Shown here one piece after another: positions 1 through 7,923 of a stretch of DNA of 18,035 bases. Every line of letters starts with the position of its first letter. Within the stretch, counting starts at the first letter, position 1. Made by a program: the position numbers and the translations under genes. The stretch lies in the NCBI RefSeq assembly GCF_050864855.1, contig NZ_JBOZWW010000045.1, positions 1 through 18,035 on the forward strand. The letters are read 5' to 3'. This stretch comes from Cardinium hertigii_C. GTDB taxonomy: Bacteria > Bacteroidota > Bacteroidia > Cytophagales > Amoebophilaceae. The notes beneath the pieces are model-generated. The model was not told the origin of the DNA. It saw only the letters and a list, made by a program, of their open reading frames with translations, and did not search any database.

Positions 1-213
1 AAAGGTATTGTTCCTGTTATCCCTTCCAAGAAAAACAGAAAAACAAAACGTTATTTTGACAAGAATTTATATAAATTCCGACATCTTATTGAGAATATGT
101 TTCTCAAAATTAAGCAATGGAGAGGAATCTCCACTAGGTATGCAAAGAACACAGCATCCTTCTTGGCAGCTGTCCAAATTAGATGTATCCATTTATGGGC
201 TAACTTTTTATGA
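1..213 (+). mobile_element. IS5-like DDE transposase, C-terminal end (partial, cut by window edge)
   Basis: Frame 1 is open from the first base to a TGA at 211-213 and gives 70 residues with no start inside the window. Residues 24-38 (YKFRHLIENMFLKIK) match the Y-x2-R-x3-E-x6-K signature around the third catalytic acid of IS4/IS5-type DDE transposases. The Glu is residue 31, codon 91-93. The flanking text (IPSKKNRKTKRYFDK before, WRGISTRYAKNTASFLAAVQ after) is the usual C-terminal ending of the IS427-like branch of IS5. The enzyme would cut and rejoin the ends of its own element. The N-terminal DD part lies outside the window, so I cannot say whether the copy is intact. It is convergent with the symporter gene and overlaps its end by 14 bp. 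I could not place the terminal inverted repeat. A longer frame in +2 over the same DNA is a shadow. Confidence 0.88.
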
Positions 214-1717
214 CGACACTATCTAGATCTATACTTTTTTTAAATTTTTTAAATGCCTGTATCAGTTGTTTTATTCTTTTCTGTTGATCATCTGGCTCAA
301 TCCATCCCTTACCAGGCGGTTGGAATAGTAGATAATGTGCAGCCACCATCGTTAAACCATTGGAAATTATGGCAATAAATTTACCATCTATTTCTATTTT
401 AGGCTGAACCCAATGGTTCCAGGTCAGGATGACCAGTATACCTATAGCCATTCCCATCAAAGCTGTAGACGCAGTACCCCTAAAACCAAAAACGGCTAAT
501 ATAAAAGGTGGTACAACTGTAATCGCAAAGCAACCTATAAAATATTCAAAAATAAACTTAGTTAACGCAAATAGATTAGGATGGTAAAATGTTATGATCA
601 TGGCCAATAGACCTCCAACCAGTTTAATTAATTTAGACAAGCGAAGTTGTTGGATATAGGGTGTAGCTTGTATGCCTCGCATACTTTCCATCATATCATG
701 ACTAACCATAATTGCGGCAATATGTAGCGCAAAATCACCTGTAGATATCGTCATTACCAATATACTAATCACTACACATATTCTATAAGCAGGTGACATA
801 TCAGTCAGGATATGTAGCCAAATTTCTTCTTTCAGTAAGGTTGAATCGCCTATAAAAACAAATAATGCAATTAAAAAAATCCCTCCAGATATAATCAGTC
901 CCCAAAGCGTTACGCGCAAAAAAACTTTTTTAACTTGAATCGGGCTAGTAGACATGTAGATGTGCTGTATGATTGCGGGATTGAATGCGATTGCATAATA
1001 TAGATTGTTTAAAACCATATTCAATACTTTTTTGTCAAATTGGAACAGCTTCTTGAACTGAAATTTTTCTTGCATTTGTAACAAGCTTATAGCTTCTAGA
1101 AATGATTTATCTGCCTTAATGAATACAAACTTAATAAGGAGTGGAATAACAATCGTGAAAGTTACAAATTGCAATAAATCTGTCATGATAACCGTACGCA
1201 TACCTCCAAAGATAGCATAACTAACAAGGACTAAGGTTGCTAAAAAGATTACCATCGAAGCGTCTATTGCATCCATGCACATGCCAATAGCAGAGGACAT
1301 GACATTGATTTGAATAGCCACGAAACCAATGGCACAACTTGTAGCCAATAAAGCGGTAATCATCCTTGGATACTTACCGTAGACGTTACCGATGGTATCG
1401 GCAATAGAAAGGTGCTGCATAAACGGCCCCATACGTAGTCCTAGTAAATGGATTATATAAATATGAAGAAAGAATGAGCCTATTATGATAATATGTACGA
1501 TACCCTTATCATAGACGTTGGGTATTTCACGCATCAGCACGCCTCCTCCGAAAAGCGTAGCTAAAAAGGTAGTGACCAATCTACTGGTGTGCAACCGCTT
1601 ATTACCCACAGCATATTCGCGAAATGTAGTTGCTTTTTGCGTAATGTAAAGGCGTAGCACTAGGGGCACTGCTAAAAAGACTAAGATGATTAGCAAAGAG
1701 GTGTTATACAGTAGCAT
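200..1717 (-). CDS. Sodium:solute symporter (SSS family), paralog 1
   Basis: A 505-residue polytopic inner-membrane protein with about 13 hydrophobic segments. Family marks are FGGMRTVIMTDLLQ at residues 170-183, which is the SSS pattern GG-x-R-x(4)-TD-x(2)-Q, and Ser325-Thr326 in ISTGD, which aligns with the Ser/Thr pair of the Na2 sodium site in SSS transporters. SSS proteins couple sodium entry to uptake of sugars, amino acids, vitamins or organic acids; nothing here identifies the substrate. The protein aligns without gaps to the second symporter of this window through residue 341. Compared with that paralog it has a charged C-terminal extension from about residue 465, rich in Lys (FKKFKK). 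The last residues are encoded where the transposase gene ends, so the natural C-terminus may have been replaced by IS-derived codons. The ATG at 1717 starts just before the first membrane segment. Confidence 0.87.
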   Translation of the reverse strand: MLLYNTSLLIILVFLAVPLVLRLYITQKATTFREYAVGNKRLHTSRLVTTFLATLFGGGVLMREIPNVYDKGIVHIIIIGSFFLHIYIIHLLGLRMGPFMQHLSIADTIGNVYGKYPRMITALLATSCAIGFVAIQINVMSSAIGMCMDAIDASMVIFLATLVLVSYAIFGGMRTVIMTDLLQFVTFTIVIPLLIKFVFIKADKSFLEAISLLQMQEKFQFKKLFQFDKKVLNMVLNNLYYAIAFNPAIIQHIYMSTSPIQVKKVFLRVTLWGLIISGGIFLIALFVFIGDSTLLKEEIWLHILTDMSPAYRICVVISILVMTISTGDFALHIAAIMVSHDMMESMRGIQATPYIQQLRLSKLIKLVGGLLAMIITFYHPNLFALTKFIFEYFIGCFAITVVPPFILAVFGFRGTASTALMGMAIGILVILTWNHWVQPKIEIDGKFIAIISNGLTMVAAHYLLFQPPGKGWIEPDDQQKRIKQLIQAFKKFKKSIDLDSVVIKS

Positions 1718-1865
1718 AGGTTTGATAAAGTTTATCCAGCGCTAAAACATAATAAGCACAAGCGACTTATATATTTTTTTTCTTTTGTAATTCTGTGGGG
1801 CCATAACCTTTTAACCCAGCTATTCTATTAAGGTCATGAACAGATACCAGTCTTTAAGCAATTTG

Positions 1866-2615
1866 TTAAGGCTGAACGATCCACAGATTCATAGAAGTGC
1901 CCAACGGCACCTTGGTGCCTGGCATAGGGTTTTGTTGTATCACACTACCAATGGGTGCGTGGTTCTTTTTAAGATGATGGAGCACACCTATACGCATGCC
2001 TCGCTCTAATAGTGTGACATGTGCTTCTTCTAAAGGCATCGCTAGTACATCTGGTACTTCAATAATTTGTTCACCTAGCCCAGCACCAACGACTAAGTCA
2101 ATGGTCGATCCTTTATGAATAAATTTTCCAGTAGGTATAGGATGTTTATCATACCATTGTTCCAAAACAGCATATTTTGTAATATCAGGGACATATTTGA
2201 TGCTACCTAACTTTAGTCCTTTGTTCTTTAGGAGGAGTTGAGCTTCCCTAATAGAACCCTCAATAAGATGGGGCATAGATACAAGTGGAGGATTTTCTGC
2301 ATTTAAGGTTAAATAGATTTTTCGTTTTGTCTTTACCCAAGCACCTGCTGTTGGAAATTGTTGCAAAACAGTAAAAGGCGGTAATTCTGCCGCGTAACTG
2401 CTGTTGTCTGTTATAACGTAACGCAAATCATATTTGTTGAGTGTTCCATCCAATGCTTCTAAAGGCATACCCGTTAGATCGGGTACTTGAACCATTTTAC
2501 CTTGATGGGTAATATAAGGTAATGCTATATAGAAAAAAATATATAAAATACTGATAAACAAGCAAAATATGTAAATAATATGTTGTAATATCTTTATTAG
2601 CGTTTTTTTATACAT
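1866..2615 (-). CDS. Membrane-anchored protein with three PASTA domains
   Basis: 249 residues. A short basic N-terminus (MYKKTLIK) is followed by one long hydrophobic segment at residues 10-36, which should anchor the protein in the inner membrane with the rest in the periplasm. Three PASTA-like units follow at about 42-106, 111-178 and 184-248. Each opens with a V/M-P-D/H-L/V element (VQVPDLTGM, VSMPHLIEG, IEVPDVLAM) and ends on a hydrophobic beta strand (IYLTLNA, IDLVVGA, MNLWIV). PASTA domains bind uncross-linked peptidoglycan or muropeptides. Unlike the Gram-positive kinases and penicillin-binding proteins, this one has no enzymatic domain. A free PASTA protein next to ddl is a common Bacteroidota arrangement. 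Its ATG lies inside the end of ddl (19-nt overlap), which suggests translational coupling and a role in cell-wall synthesis. Confidence 0.88.
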   Translation of the reverse strand: MYKKTLIKILQHIIYIFCLFISILYIFFYIALPYITHQGKMVQVPDLTGMPLEALDGTLNKYDLRYVITDNSSYAAELPPFTVLQQFPTAGAWVKTKRKIYLTLNAENPPLVSMPHLIEGSIREAQLLLKNKGLKLGSIKYVPDITKYAVLEQWYDKHPIPTGKFIHKGSTIDLVVGAGLGEQIIEVPDVLAMPLEEAHVTLLERGMRIGVLHHLKKNHAPIGSVIQQNPMPGTKVPLGTSMNLWIVQP

Positions 2616-3916
2616 CTATCTAAGCTTAGCGTTTCTGTAGAGGCAGCAAAATTTCTTTTGGTCCATCCATATTGAATAATCCCATGTATAAAATCAAATG
2701 GTGTATAACCGTTTAAAGCACATTGGTGAAAAATACAGGTAGCTGGTGTCATAGCAGGCAGTGCATTGATTTCAATAATCCATACTGCTATTTTTTGATT
2801 GGCATAGATTTTTACAAAAGCATCTATTCTGGCATAACCTTGTATATTTAAAACCCTTGCTATATTTTCCAGCTCGCGCTTTACCCTTTTGCTGATTATA
2901 GCAGCTACTTTGTCATTACAATCAAAGCGTGCTGGAGTAATGTTATGGCCTTCCCCTGCTAAAAATTTTTCTTCTAATGAAAGTATGTCATCTGCTGCTA
3001 CCGTTTCTGAGGGTTCAAATACTTCATATAAGGTTTTACCATTATGATCTATATGGGTTAATAAGCCTGTTGTAGTTTCTAAACAAGCAAGTGCTTCTTG
3101 ATCTTTTTGAATGAGTGTTTCTAGTAGAAATTGTTTTTGTTGGGGAATATAGTCTGCTACTTGTAATCCCAAGGGTTGCATCATTTCGCTAGACATTAGT
3201 GGCTTATTTCTAAAAGCAGCAGATGCATAAGCCGTCAACATATCACTATTGGCAATGCGTATGACCCCTGCACTGCAACCATCGTCTAGAGGTTTGGCAA
3301 TGATTGGGTAAGTAAACAGATTGGCTACAGTATGGATCGTAGCAACTGGATGATCTTCCCAATCTTTTTGGGTAACCACAAGTTGCTGTGCAACCTGAAA
3401 GCCTTTTTTAGCTAAAAACTGGTTGGTTGCATATTTATCAATGGTTAAAGCAGTAGTGGCTATGCCAGATCCGTTGTAAGGTATATCATACTTTTCTAGT
3501 ATCTTTTGCAAAGTGCCATCTTCTCCAGGCCTACCATGCAAAGCGATAAAGACAAAGTCTATTCTTTCCTTTAAGGTAGAAAAGGTAAGTTCTTCTGGCC
3601 TAAAAATAGCATCCTTTGCATAATTTTTAGTAATGGAAGCAGCTTCTTGTCTTATGACGGTTAATAATGCCTCTGCTGCGCTAAATTTAGCTGGATGTAA
3701 AAGTGCATCGTGTACATCATCTGCATTATCTTTTAACAATAGTGCAGCAGGCAGTATAAAAATCCGATAGGCCTTCGTAGAGCCAGATAGAAATAGCGGA
3801 AGGGGCTCATATTGGTTAGAAGCCGCCAATTTACTATAAATATTCCGCCCACTTTCTAATGATACATGCCGTTCGGGTGTAAACCCACCCATTAGTACAC
3901 CTATTTTTTTATGCAT
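2597..3916 (-). CDS. ddl: D-alanine--D-alanine ligase
   Basis: A cytoplasmic ATP-grasp ligase that joins two D-alanines to make the dipeptide end of the peptidoglycan stem. With the ATG at 3916 it has 439 residues, beginning MHKKIGVLMGGFTPERHVSLESG, the expected first strand, Gly-rich loop and SLESG element of Ddl. Further motifs in order are HGRPGEDGTLQ, YNGSGIATTALTIDK, PIIAKPLDDGCSAGV (ATP-binding loop), ARIDAF and EINALPAMT (metal-binding Glu/Asn). The frame also extends upstream to a TTG at 4000, but those 28 residues lie ahead of the normal first strand and resemble no Ddl, so I chose the ATG. Even so the protein is about 100 residues longer than a typical Ddl of 300-350; the extra length is partly in the stretch after strand 1 and partly between the ATP-binding loop and ARIDAF. 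The gene follows ftsH and overlaps the PASTA gene by 19 nt. Confidence 0.92.
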   Translation of the reverse strand: MHKKIGVLMGGFTPERHVSLESGRNIYSKLAASNQYEPLPLFLSGSTKAYRIFILPAALLLKDNADDVHDALLHPAKFSAAEALLTVIRQEAASITKNYAKDAIFRPEELTFSTLKERIDFVFIALHGRPGEDGTLQKILEKYDIPYNGSGIATTALTIDKYATNQFLAKKGFQVAQQLVVTQKDWEDHPVATIHTVANLFTYPIIAKPLDDGCSAGVIRIANSDMLTAYASAAFRNKPLMSSEMMQPLGLQVADYIPQQKQFLLETLIQKDQEALACLETTTGLLTHIDHNGKTLYEVFEPSETVAADDILSLEEKFLAGEGHNITPARFDCNDKVAAIISKRVKRELENIARVLNIQGYARIDAFVKIYANQKIAVWIIEINALPAMTPATCIFHQCALNGYTPFDFIHGIIQYGWTKRNFAASTETLSLDRCIKKR

Positions 3917-4008
3917 CTTTTTCGTTCTATCTGCTAGATGGCCAAAACAATCTATTCCAACTTTACTGATCCAATCGTTTGATAAGCGGCTACGAAACAA
4001 ATCTTAGT

Positions 4009-6018
4009 TTATACCTGCTCTAGGTCATTGGGCAAAGGGAGCATTGCTTGATCATCATCCGATTGTGGGAGTGATGCTTGAGGTGATGGACCATCTTCAG
4101 TAGGTATATTTTTTGATTCTTTTACAAATCGTTTGCCTATCAAACGCTCTAAATCTGACTTAAATATAGTTTCTCGTACCAGTAAAGCCTCAGCCAAAAG
4201 CGTTAGTTGGTCCATTTTTTCTTTGAGCAACGTTTTGACCCGTTCATATGCACCATCTATGATCGCTTTGACTTCCTCATCTATGGTATAAGCTGTTTTT
4301 TCTGAGTAAGGCTTTGTAAAAGTATAATCTACTTGTTTAGAGTTGTGAAAAGAAAGGTGGCCCACTTTAGCGTTCATCCCATAGACTGTAACCATGCTAT
4401 AGGCCAATTTAGTGGTACGTTCCAAATCATTTACCGCACCTGTTGAAATTTTTCCAAAAATAAGTTCCTCAGCTGCTCTTCCTCCCAGCGCCATAGCCAA
4501 CTCATCTAATAATTGATTCTCTTGATAGATAAATTGTTCTTTCGGCAAATACTGCGCATAGCCCAATGCAGCTATGCCACGTGGTACAATACTTACTTTC
4601 ACCAGTGGATGTGCATGTTCTAAAAACCATCCAGCAATGGCATGACCGGCTTCGTGGTAGGCTACTATTTTTTTTTCTTCTGGAGAAATTAGCTTGTTTT
4701 TTTTCTCTAACCCACCAATAATTCGATCTATAGCTGCATTAAAGTCGCTCATTGTTACAAACTTCCTACTTTTTCTAGCGGCTATTAAAGCTGACTCATT
4801 ACACATGTTAGAGAGATCTGCTCCAGAGAATCCAGGGGTTTGTTCGGCAAGTTGTTTAATCCGTATATGCCTTTCCAGCTTTAACCTTTTGCTATGGCAT
4901 CGTATAATCGCCTCCCTATCTACTACATCTGGGTTGTCTATACTGACCTGCCGATCAAATCTTCCTGGCCGCAGCAGTGCAGGATCTAGTACTTCTGGTC
5001 TATTGGTAGCAGCTATGACAATCACCCCAGAATTGGTTGATACTCCATCCATTTCTACCAAGAGCGAGTTCAAGGTATTTTCACGTTCATCATTCACTCC
5101 AGGCATATTGGCTTTTCCTCGTGTCCTACCTACTGCATCGATTTCATCGATAAAAATAATACATGGTGCTTTTTCTTTTGCTTTTTTAAATAGGTCACGG
5201 ACACGTGCTGCACCTATACCCACAAACATTTCGACAAAATCTGATCCAGAAAGACAAATAACAGGCACACCGGCTTCACCAGCCATCGCTTTGGCCAGTA
5301 AAGTTTTACCCGTGCCTGGAGGACCTACTAGCAATACACCTTTGGGAATTTTGCCACCAAGCAGCGTAAATTTATCAGGCGTTTTCAAAAAATCTACCAC
5401 TTCTTTTACCTCTTCTTTCGCCTCTTTCATGCCAGCTACATCTTGGAAAGTAACTTTTAACTGATTGTTTTTATCAAAAATGGTTGCTTTTAATGTATTC
5501 ATATTAAAAAGCTGTGTACCAGGACCTGCCATACCACTGCCTGGCTTACGAATAAAAAACCAGTAAATAACAAATAGCGTCAATAAAAAGGACCAGTTGA
5601 TAAAACTAGTAGGCTCTGAACGTTCTTGACAGCTGTAACCTATTCTAGCTTCAGGATCTATTTTTGCTTCTATCGCTCCAAATTTTTTATCAAAGATGTC
5701 AAAATTGGGTATTCGAAAAGTGTAGACCAATCGCCTGCTATTTCTCCAAGCAGCTCGTCCTGCTAATTCTTGTTGATAACAGGGCTTGCGCAATGCGTCT
5801 TCTTTGACTACGACTTCTACTAGGTGTTGATTCGTTATTAAAGTAACAGATTGAACTTCTTGGTTCAGCATCATTTCTTCAAAACGTTTCTCAGAAATGG
5901 GAATGACGCTTTTTTCTTTGTTATAATAGAAAAGTAAGCCCAGTATTACCAATATGGCCAATATAAAAATAGATTGTGGGACGTTGTGTTGTACAAATTT
6001 TTTTTCTCTTTGTTTCAT
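4009..6018 (-). CDS. ftsH: ATP-dependent membrane zinc protease FtsH
   Basis: 669 residues, normal for the family. FtsH is an inner-membrane hexamer that unfolds and degrades damaged or short-lived membrane and cytosolic proteins. In order: membrane segment 1 at about 15-32, a periplasmic domain, membrane segment 2 at about 139-156, then the AAA+ module with Walker A GPPGTGKT (232-239), Walker B IIFIDEID (287-294) and the second region of homology NRPEVLDPALLRPGRFDR (339-356), then the M41 protease with HEAGH (455-459) and the third zinc ligand Asp531 in TGAVNDLERT. All catalytic residues are present. The tail (after about 640) is Pro/Ser/Asp-rich and acidic. It lies upstream of ddl on the same strand, with a 92-nt gap to the preferred ddl ATG, and may share its transcript. 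The 164-bp gap upstream (6019-6182) separates it from sodA and probably holds its promoter, but I see no clear consensus there. Confidence 0.97.
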   Translation of the reverse strand: MKQREKKFVQHNVPQSIFILAILVILGLLFYYNKEKSVIPISEKRFEEMMLNQEVQSVTLITNQHLVEVVVKEDALRKPCYQQELAGRAAWRNSRRLVYTFRIPNFDIFDKKFGAIEAKIDPEARIGYSCQERSEPTSFINWSFLLTLFVIYWFFIRKPGSGMAGPGTQLFNMNTLKATIFDKNNQLKVTFQDVAGMKEAKEEVKEVVDFLKTPDKFTLLGGKIPKGVLLVGPPGTGKTLLAKAMAGEAGVPVICLSGSDFVEMFVGIGAARVRDLFKKAKEKAPCIIFIDEIDAVGRTRGKANMPGVNDERENTLNSLLVEMDGVSTNSGVIVIAATNRPEVLDPALLRPGRFDRQVSIDNPDVVDREAIIRCHSKRLKLERHIRIKQLAEQTPGFSGADLSNMCNESALIAARKSRKFVTMSDFNAAIDRIIGGLEKKNKLISPEEKKIVAYHEAGHAIAGWFLEHAHPLVKVSIVPRGIAALGYAQYLPKEQFIYQENQLLDELAMALGGRAAEELIFGKISTGAVNDLERTTKLAYSMVTVYGMNAKVGHLSFHNSKQVDYTFTKPYSEKTAYTIDEEVKAIIDGAYERVKTLLKEKMDQLTLLAEALLVRETIFKSDLERLIGKRFVKESKNIPTEDGPSPQASLPQSDDDQAMLPLPNDLEQV

Positions 6019-6182
6019 AATCTGATTTAAATTGAACCGCTATTTCTTCTGAATGAAGATGAAAATTTAAAAAAGCACTAAAATACGATAAAAAGCTTTC
6101 AATAATCCTTACAGTTAAAGGGAATACATTGCGCGCGAGCCTAAAGCTATCAGTCAATCTACAACGAAGATGATCCAGCTTT

Positions 6183-6827
6183 TTATTTTGTGGCTTCTAT
6201 ATACCTATCCTCGACAACCTTCCAGTGAACCATTTTCCAAAAAGCTTTTATATAGGCTGAGCGTCTGTTTTGATAGCTTAGGTAGTAGGCATGCTCCCAT
6301 AGATCTAGTCCTAAAATAGGGATGCCTTGTTCTTGAATAGGAAGGGTATTCATAATTGGATTATCTTGCTTATCAGTTGTAGCAATAAATAAACTACCGT
6401 CTTTCTTGGCTACTGTTAACCAGGTCCATCCAGCACCAAAGTGGGTGGCAGATGCTGTTGAAAAGATTTCTTGGAATTTTTCAAAGCTGCCAAATGATTT
6501 TTTTAACCTGTCTAGTAAGTCTGTTCCAGGTTTAGGGGAAGCATGCGGTGTGAGGCTATTCCAGAAAAACAGATGGTTGAAATGGCCACCAGCGTTATTC
6601 CGTACAGTAGCATGGTAGGCGCTTATATCTTTTAGCAGATGGGTTAATACTGATATTTGGGTTCCTTCTGCGGTAGCTATTGCAGTACCGGTTATTGCTT
6701 CATTGAGTGTATCCACATACGTCCCATGATGTTTGGTATGGTGGATCTCCATGGTTTGGGCATCTATATAAGGTTCTAATCCATTGTAGGCATAAGGCAA
6801 AGAAGGAAGTGTAAAAATCATAAGCAT
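6183..6827 (-). CDS. sodA: Superoxide dismutase, Mn-type by sequence
   Basis: 214 residues of the Fe/Mn superoxide dismutase family, which converts superoxide to oxygen and hydrogen peroxide. There is no signal peptide, so it should be cytoplasmic. The four metal ligands are visible: His29 (in EIHHTKHH), His85 (in GGHFNHLFFW), Asp175 and His179 (in LDLWEHAYYL). Two positions separate Mn from Fe enzymes: Gly81, where Fe enzymes carry the second-shell Gln, and Gln154 in DKQDNP, the Mn-type place for that Gln. Both point to Mn use, although some Bacteroidota enzymes work with either metal. The second Met at residue 3 (codon starting at 6821) is an equally good start. The gene begins 27 nt after tadA, so it is probably the last gene of the deaminase cluster. 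Confidence 0.95.
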   Translation of the reverse strand: MLMIFTLPSLPYAYNGLEPYIDAQTMEIHHTKHHGTYVDTLNEAITGTAIATAEGTQISVLTHLLKDISAYHATVRNNAGGHFNHLFFWNSLTPHASPKPGTDLLDRLKKSFGSFEKFQEIFSTASATHFGAGWTWLTVAKKDGSLFIATTDKQDNPIMNTLPIQEQGIPILGLDLWEHAYYLSYQNRRSAYIKAFWKMVHWKVVEDRYIEATK

Positions 6828-6854
6828 CTAAATTATAATAATTAGTTCTATCCG

Positions 6855-7301
6855 CTACAATATAGTGTTTCTTAGCTTTTTAAAAAAACAAATCAGTAAT
6901 TCATTGCTTTCTTCCGCTAAAATATTTTGGTGTATTGTGGTTCTGGGGTGTAGGATAGGGGTAGCACAGCTTTGGTAGCCTCTTTTGGGGTCACTGGTGC
7001 CGAAAACAAGTCGTTTTATTTGAGACCAGTAAAGTGCGCCACCACACATCATACAGGGCTCCAGGGTAACGTATAGTGTACAATTGGGAAGGTATTTACT
7101 ATTGAAGTAATGGGCAGCAGCTGTAATGGCCAATAGTTCTGCATGGGCAGTTGGGTCTTTAAGTTGTTCTACTTGGTTATGGGCACGTGCAATAATTTGA
7201 TGTTCGGCTACGACTACTGCTCCAACGGGCACTTCTCCAACTGTAGCCGCATGTGTAGCCTCTTTTAGGGCTGCTTGCATAAAGAAGACATCTTCGTGCA
7301 T
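6855..7301 (-). CDS. tadA: tRNA-specific adenosine deaminase TadA
   Basis: 148 residues of the cytidine-deaminase fold. TadA deaminates adenosine 34 to inosine in the anticodon of tRNA-Arg(ACG), allowing one tRNA to read several CGN codons. The zinc site is intact: His53-Ala-Glu55 (HAELLAI) and the PCxxC element with Cys83 and Cys86 (EPCMMCGGAL). The segments GEVPVGAVVV near the N-terminus and LVFGTSDPKRG after the second motif are typical of TadA rather than of free-base or nucleotide deaminases. It lies 14 nt downstream of a second, distinct zinc deaminase and 27 nt upstream of sodA, which suggests one transcript. The gene is normally essential. A guanine deaminase or other relative is possible but fits the motif context less well. 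Confidence 0.92.
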   Translation of the reverse strand: MHEDVFFMQAALKEATHAATVGEVPVGAVVVAEHQIIARAHNQVEQLKDPTAHAELLAITAAAHYFNSKYLPNCTLYVTLEPCMMCGGALYWSQIKRLVFGTSDPKRGYQSCATPILHPRTTIHQNILAEESNELLICFFKKLRNTIL

Positions 7302-7315
7302 TAGAGGTATTGGAG

Positions 7316-7804
7316 TTATGTAATGGGTAAAGCCTCTATGGCTTTATATGGGTGATATGTTTCTACTATGATACCGAACTCAGTTAAGAAATGTAATCCC
7401 TCTTCATACTCTAAGTTTTTATAGGCTGCATAAGAATCTTTATATACCACCCTTTTAATGCCTACACTAAATATTATACGGGCACAAGGCAGACAGGGCG
7501 AAAGCGTCGTGTACAGCACACTATTTTTTATATTTATATGATGGGTTAATGCATAAAGAATAGCATTTTGTTCTGCGTGGATAGATAAAGCACATCCTCC
7601 TTTTATACTTCTAGTGCAACCTGTTTTGGGCCATATTTCATCGCAATTATAGGTACCCGGTGGAGGGCCATTGTATCCTGTGGAAATAATACGGGTATCT
7701 TTTGTTAAGACAACGCCTACTTTTTTTTTAACACAGTGTGAACGTTTAGCTAATTCAATGGCCAGTGGCATAAAAAGATGATCAAGTGTAGGTTTTTCTG
7801 TCAT
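7316..7804 (-). CDS. Deoxycytidylate (dCMP) deaminase
   Basis: 162 residues. The family converts dCMP to dUMP, the substrate of thymidylate synthase, and is often named ComEB in Bacteroidota and Firmicutes annotations. The zinc site is His76-Ala-Glu78 in HAEQNAI plus Cys104 and Cys107 in SPCLPCARII. The element STGYNGPPPGTYNCDE at 41-56 is the dCMP-deaminase nucleotide-binding loop and sets it apart from TadA. A Cys/His-rich stretch at 54-76 could hold the second zinc known in some family members. It is the first gene of the tight deaminase - tadA - sodA run. Its ATG is preceded by a 7-bp inverted repeat (7813-7829), listed separately. Confidence 0.92.
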   Translation of the reverse strand: MTEKPTLDHLFMPLAIELAKRSHCVKKKVGVVLTKDTRIISTGYNGPPPGTYNCDEIWPKTGCTRSIKGGCALSIHAEQNAILYALTHHINIKNSVLYTTLSPCLPCARIIFSVGIKRVVYKDSYAAYKNLEYEEGLHFLTEFGIIVETYHPYKAIEALPIT

Positions 7805-7812
7805 TAATTTTT

Positions 7813-7829
7813 ATAGGTATAGTACCTAT
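7813..7829. repeat. Short perfect inverted repeat just upstream of the dCMP deaminase gene
   Basis: Arms ATAGGTA (7813-7819) and TACCTAT (7823-7829) are perfectly complementary with a 3-nt loop, and lie 8 nt upstream of the ATG at 7804 on the minus strand. It could be a hairpin in the 5' leader or a small operator. The low GC content makes it weak, and I see no second copy in the window. Confidence 0.35.
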
Positions 7830-7923
7830 TTTTAGGTTAAACAATAATAAGTAGGTTTAAAGTTGAAATAGGGTTACCCCTTGCGTGGATAGTTTTAAGG
7901 TGTGCATGACATTATATACTTGT

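Noticed and set aside
8..226. 72-codon frame in +2 at the left edge
   Set aside because: Frame 1 over the same bases encodes the transposase end with the Y-R-E-K signature, so the +2 frame is a shadow.
214..240. Terminal inverted repeat of the left IS element
   Set aside because: The sequence after the transposase stop could hold it, but with only one end in the window no matching arm can be shown.
3917..4000. N-terminal extension of Ddl from a TTG codon
   Set aside because: The 28 residues precede the normal first strand and look unlike any Ddl; the ATG at 3916 gives the expected N-terminus.
4694..5464. 256-codon open frame on the plus strand opposite ftsH
   Set aside because: It lies entirely antisense to the conserved AAA module, has no membrane, domain or motif signal, and its openness follows from the codon pattern of ftsH.
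5921..6157. 78-codon frame on the minus strand across the ftsH start
   Set aside because: Overlaps the certain start of ftsH in another frame and shows no protein-like pattern; the gap is better explained as upstream regulatory DNA.
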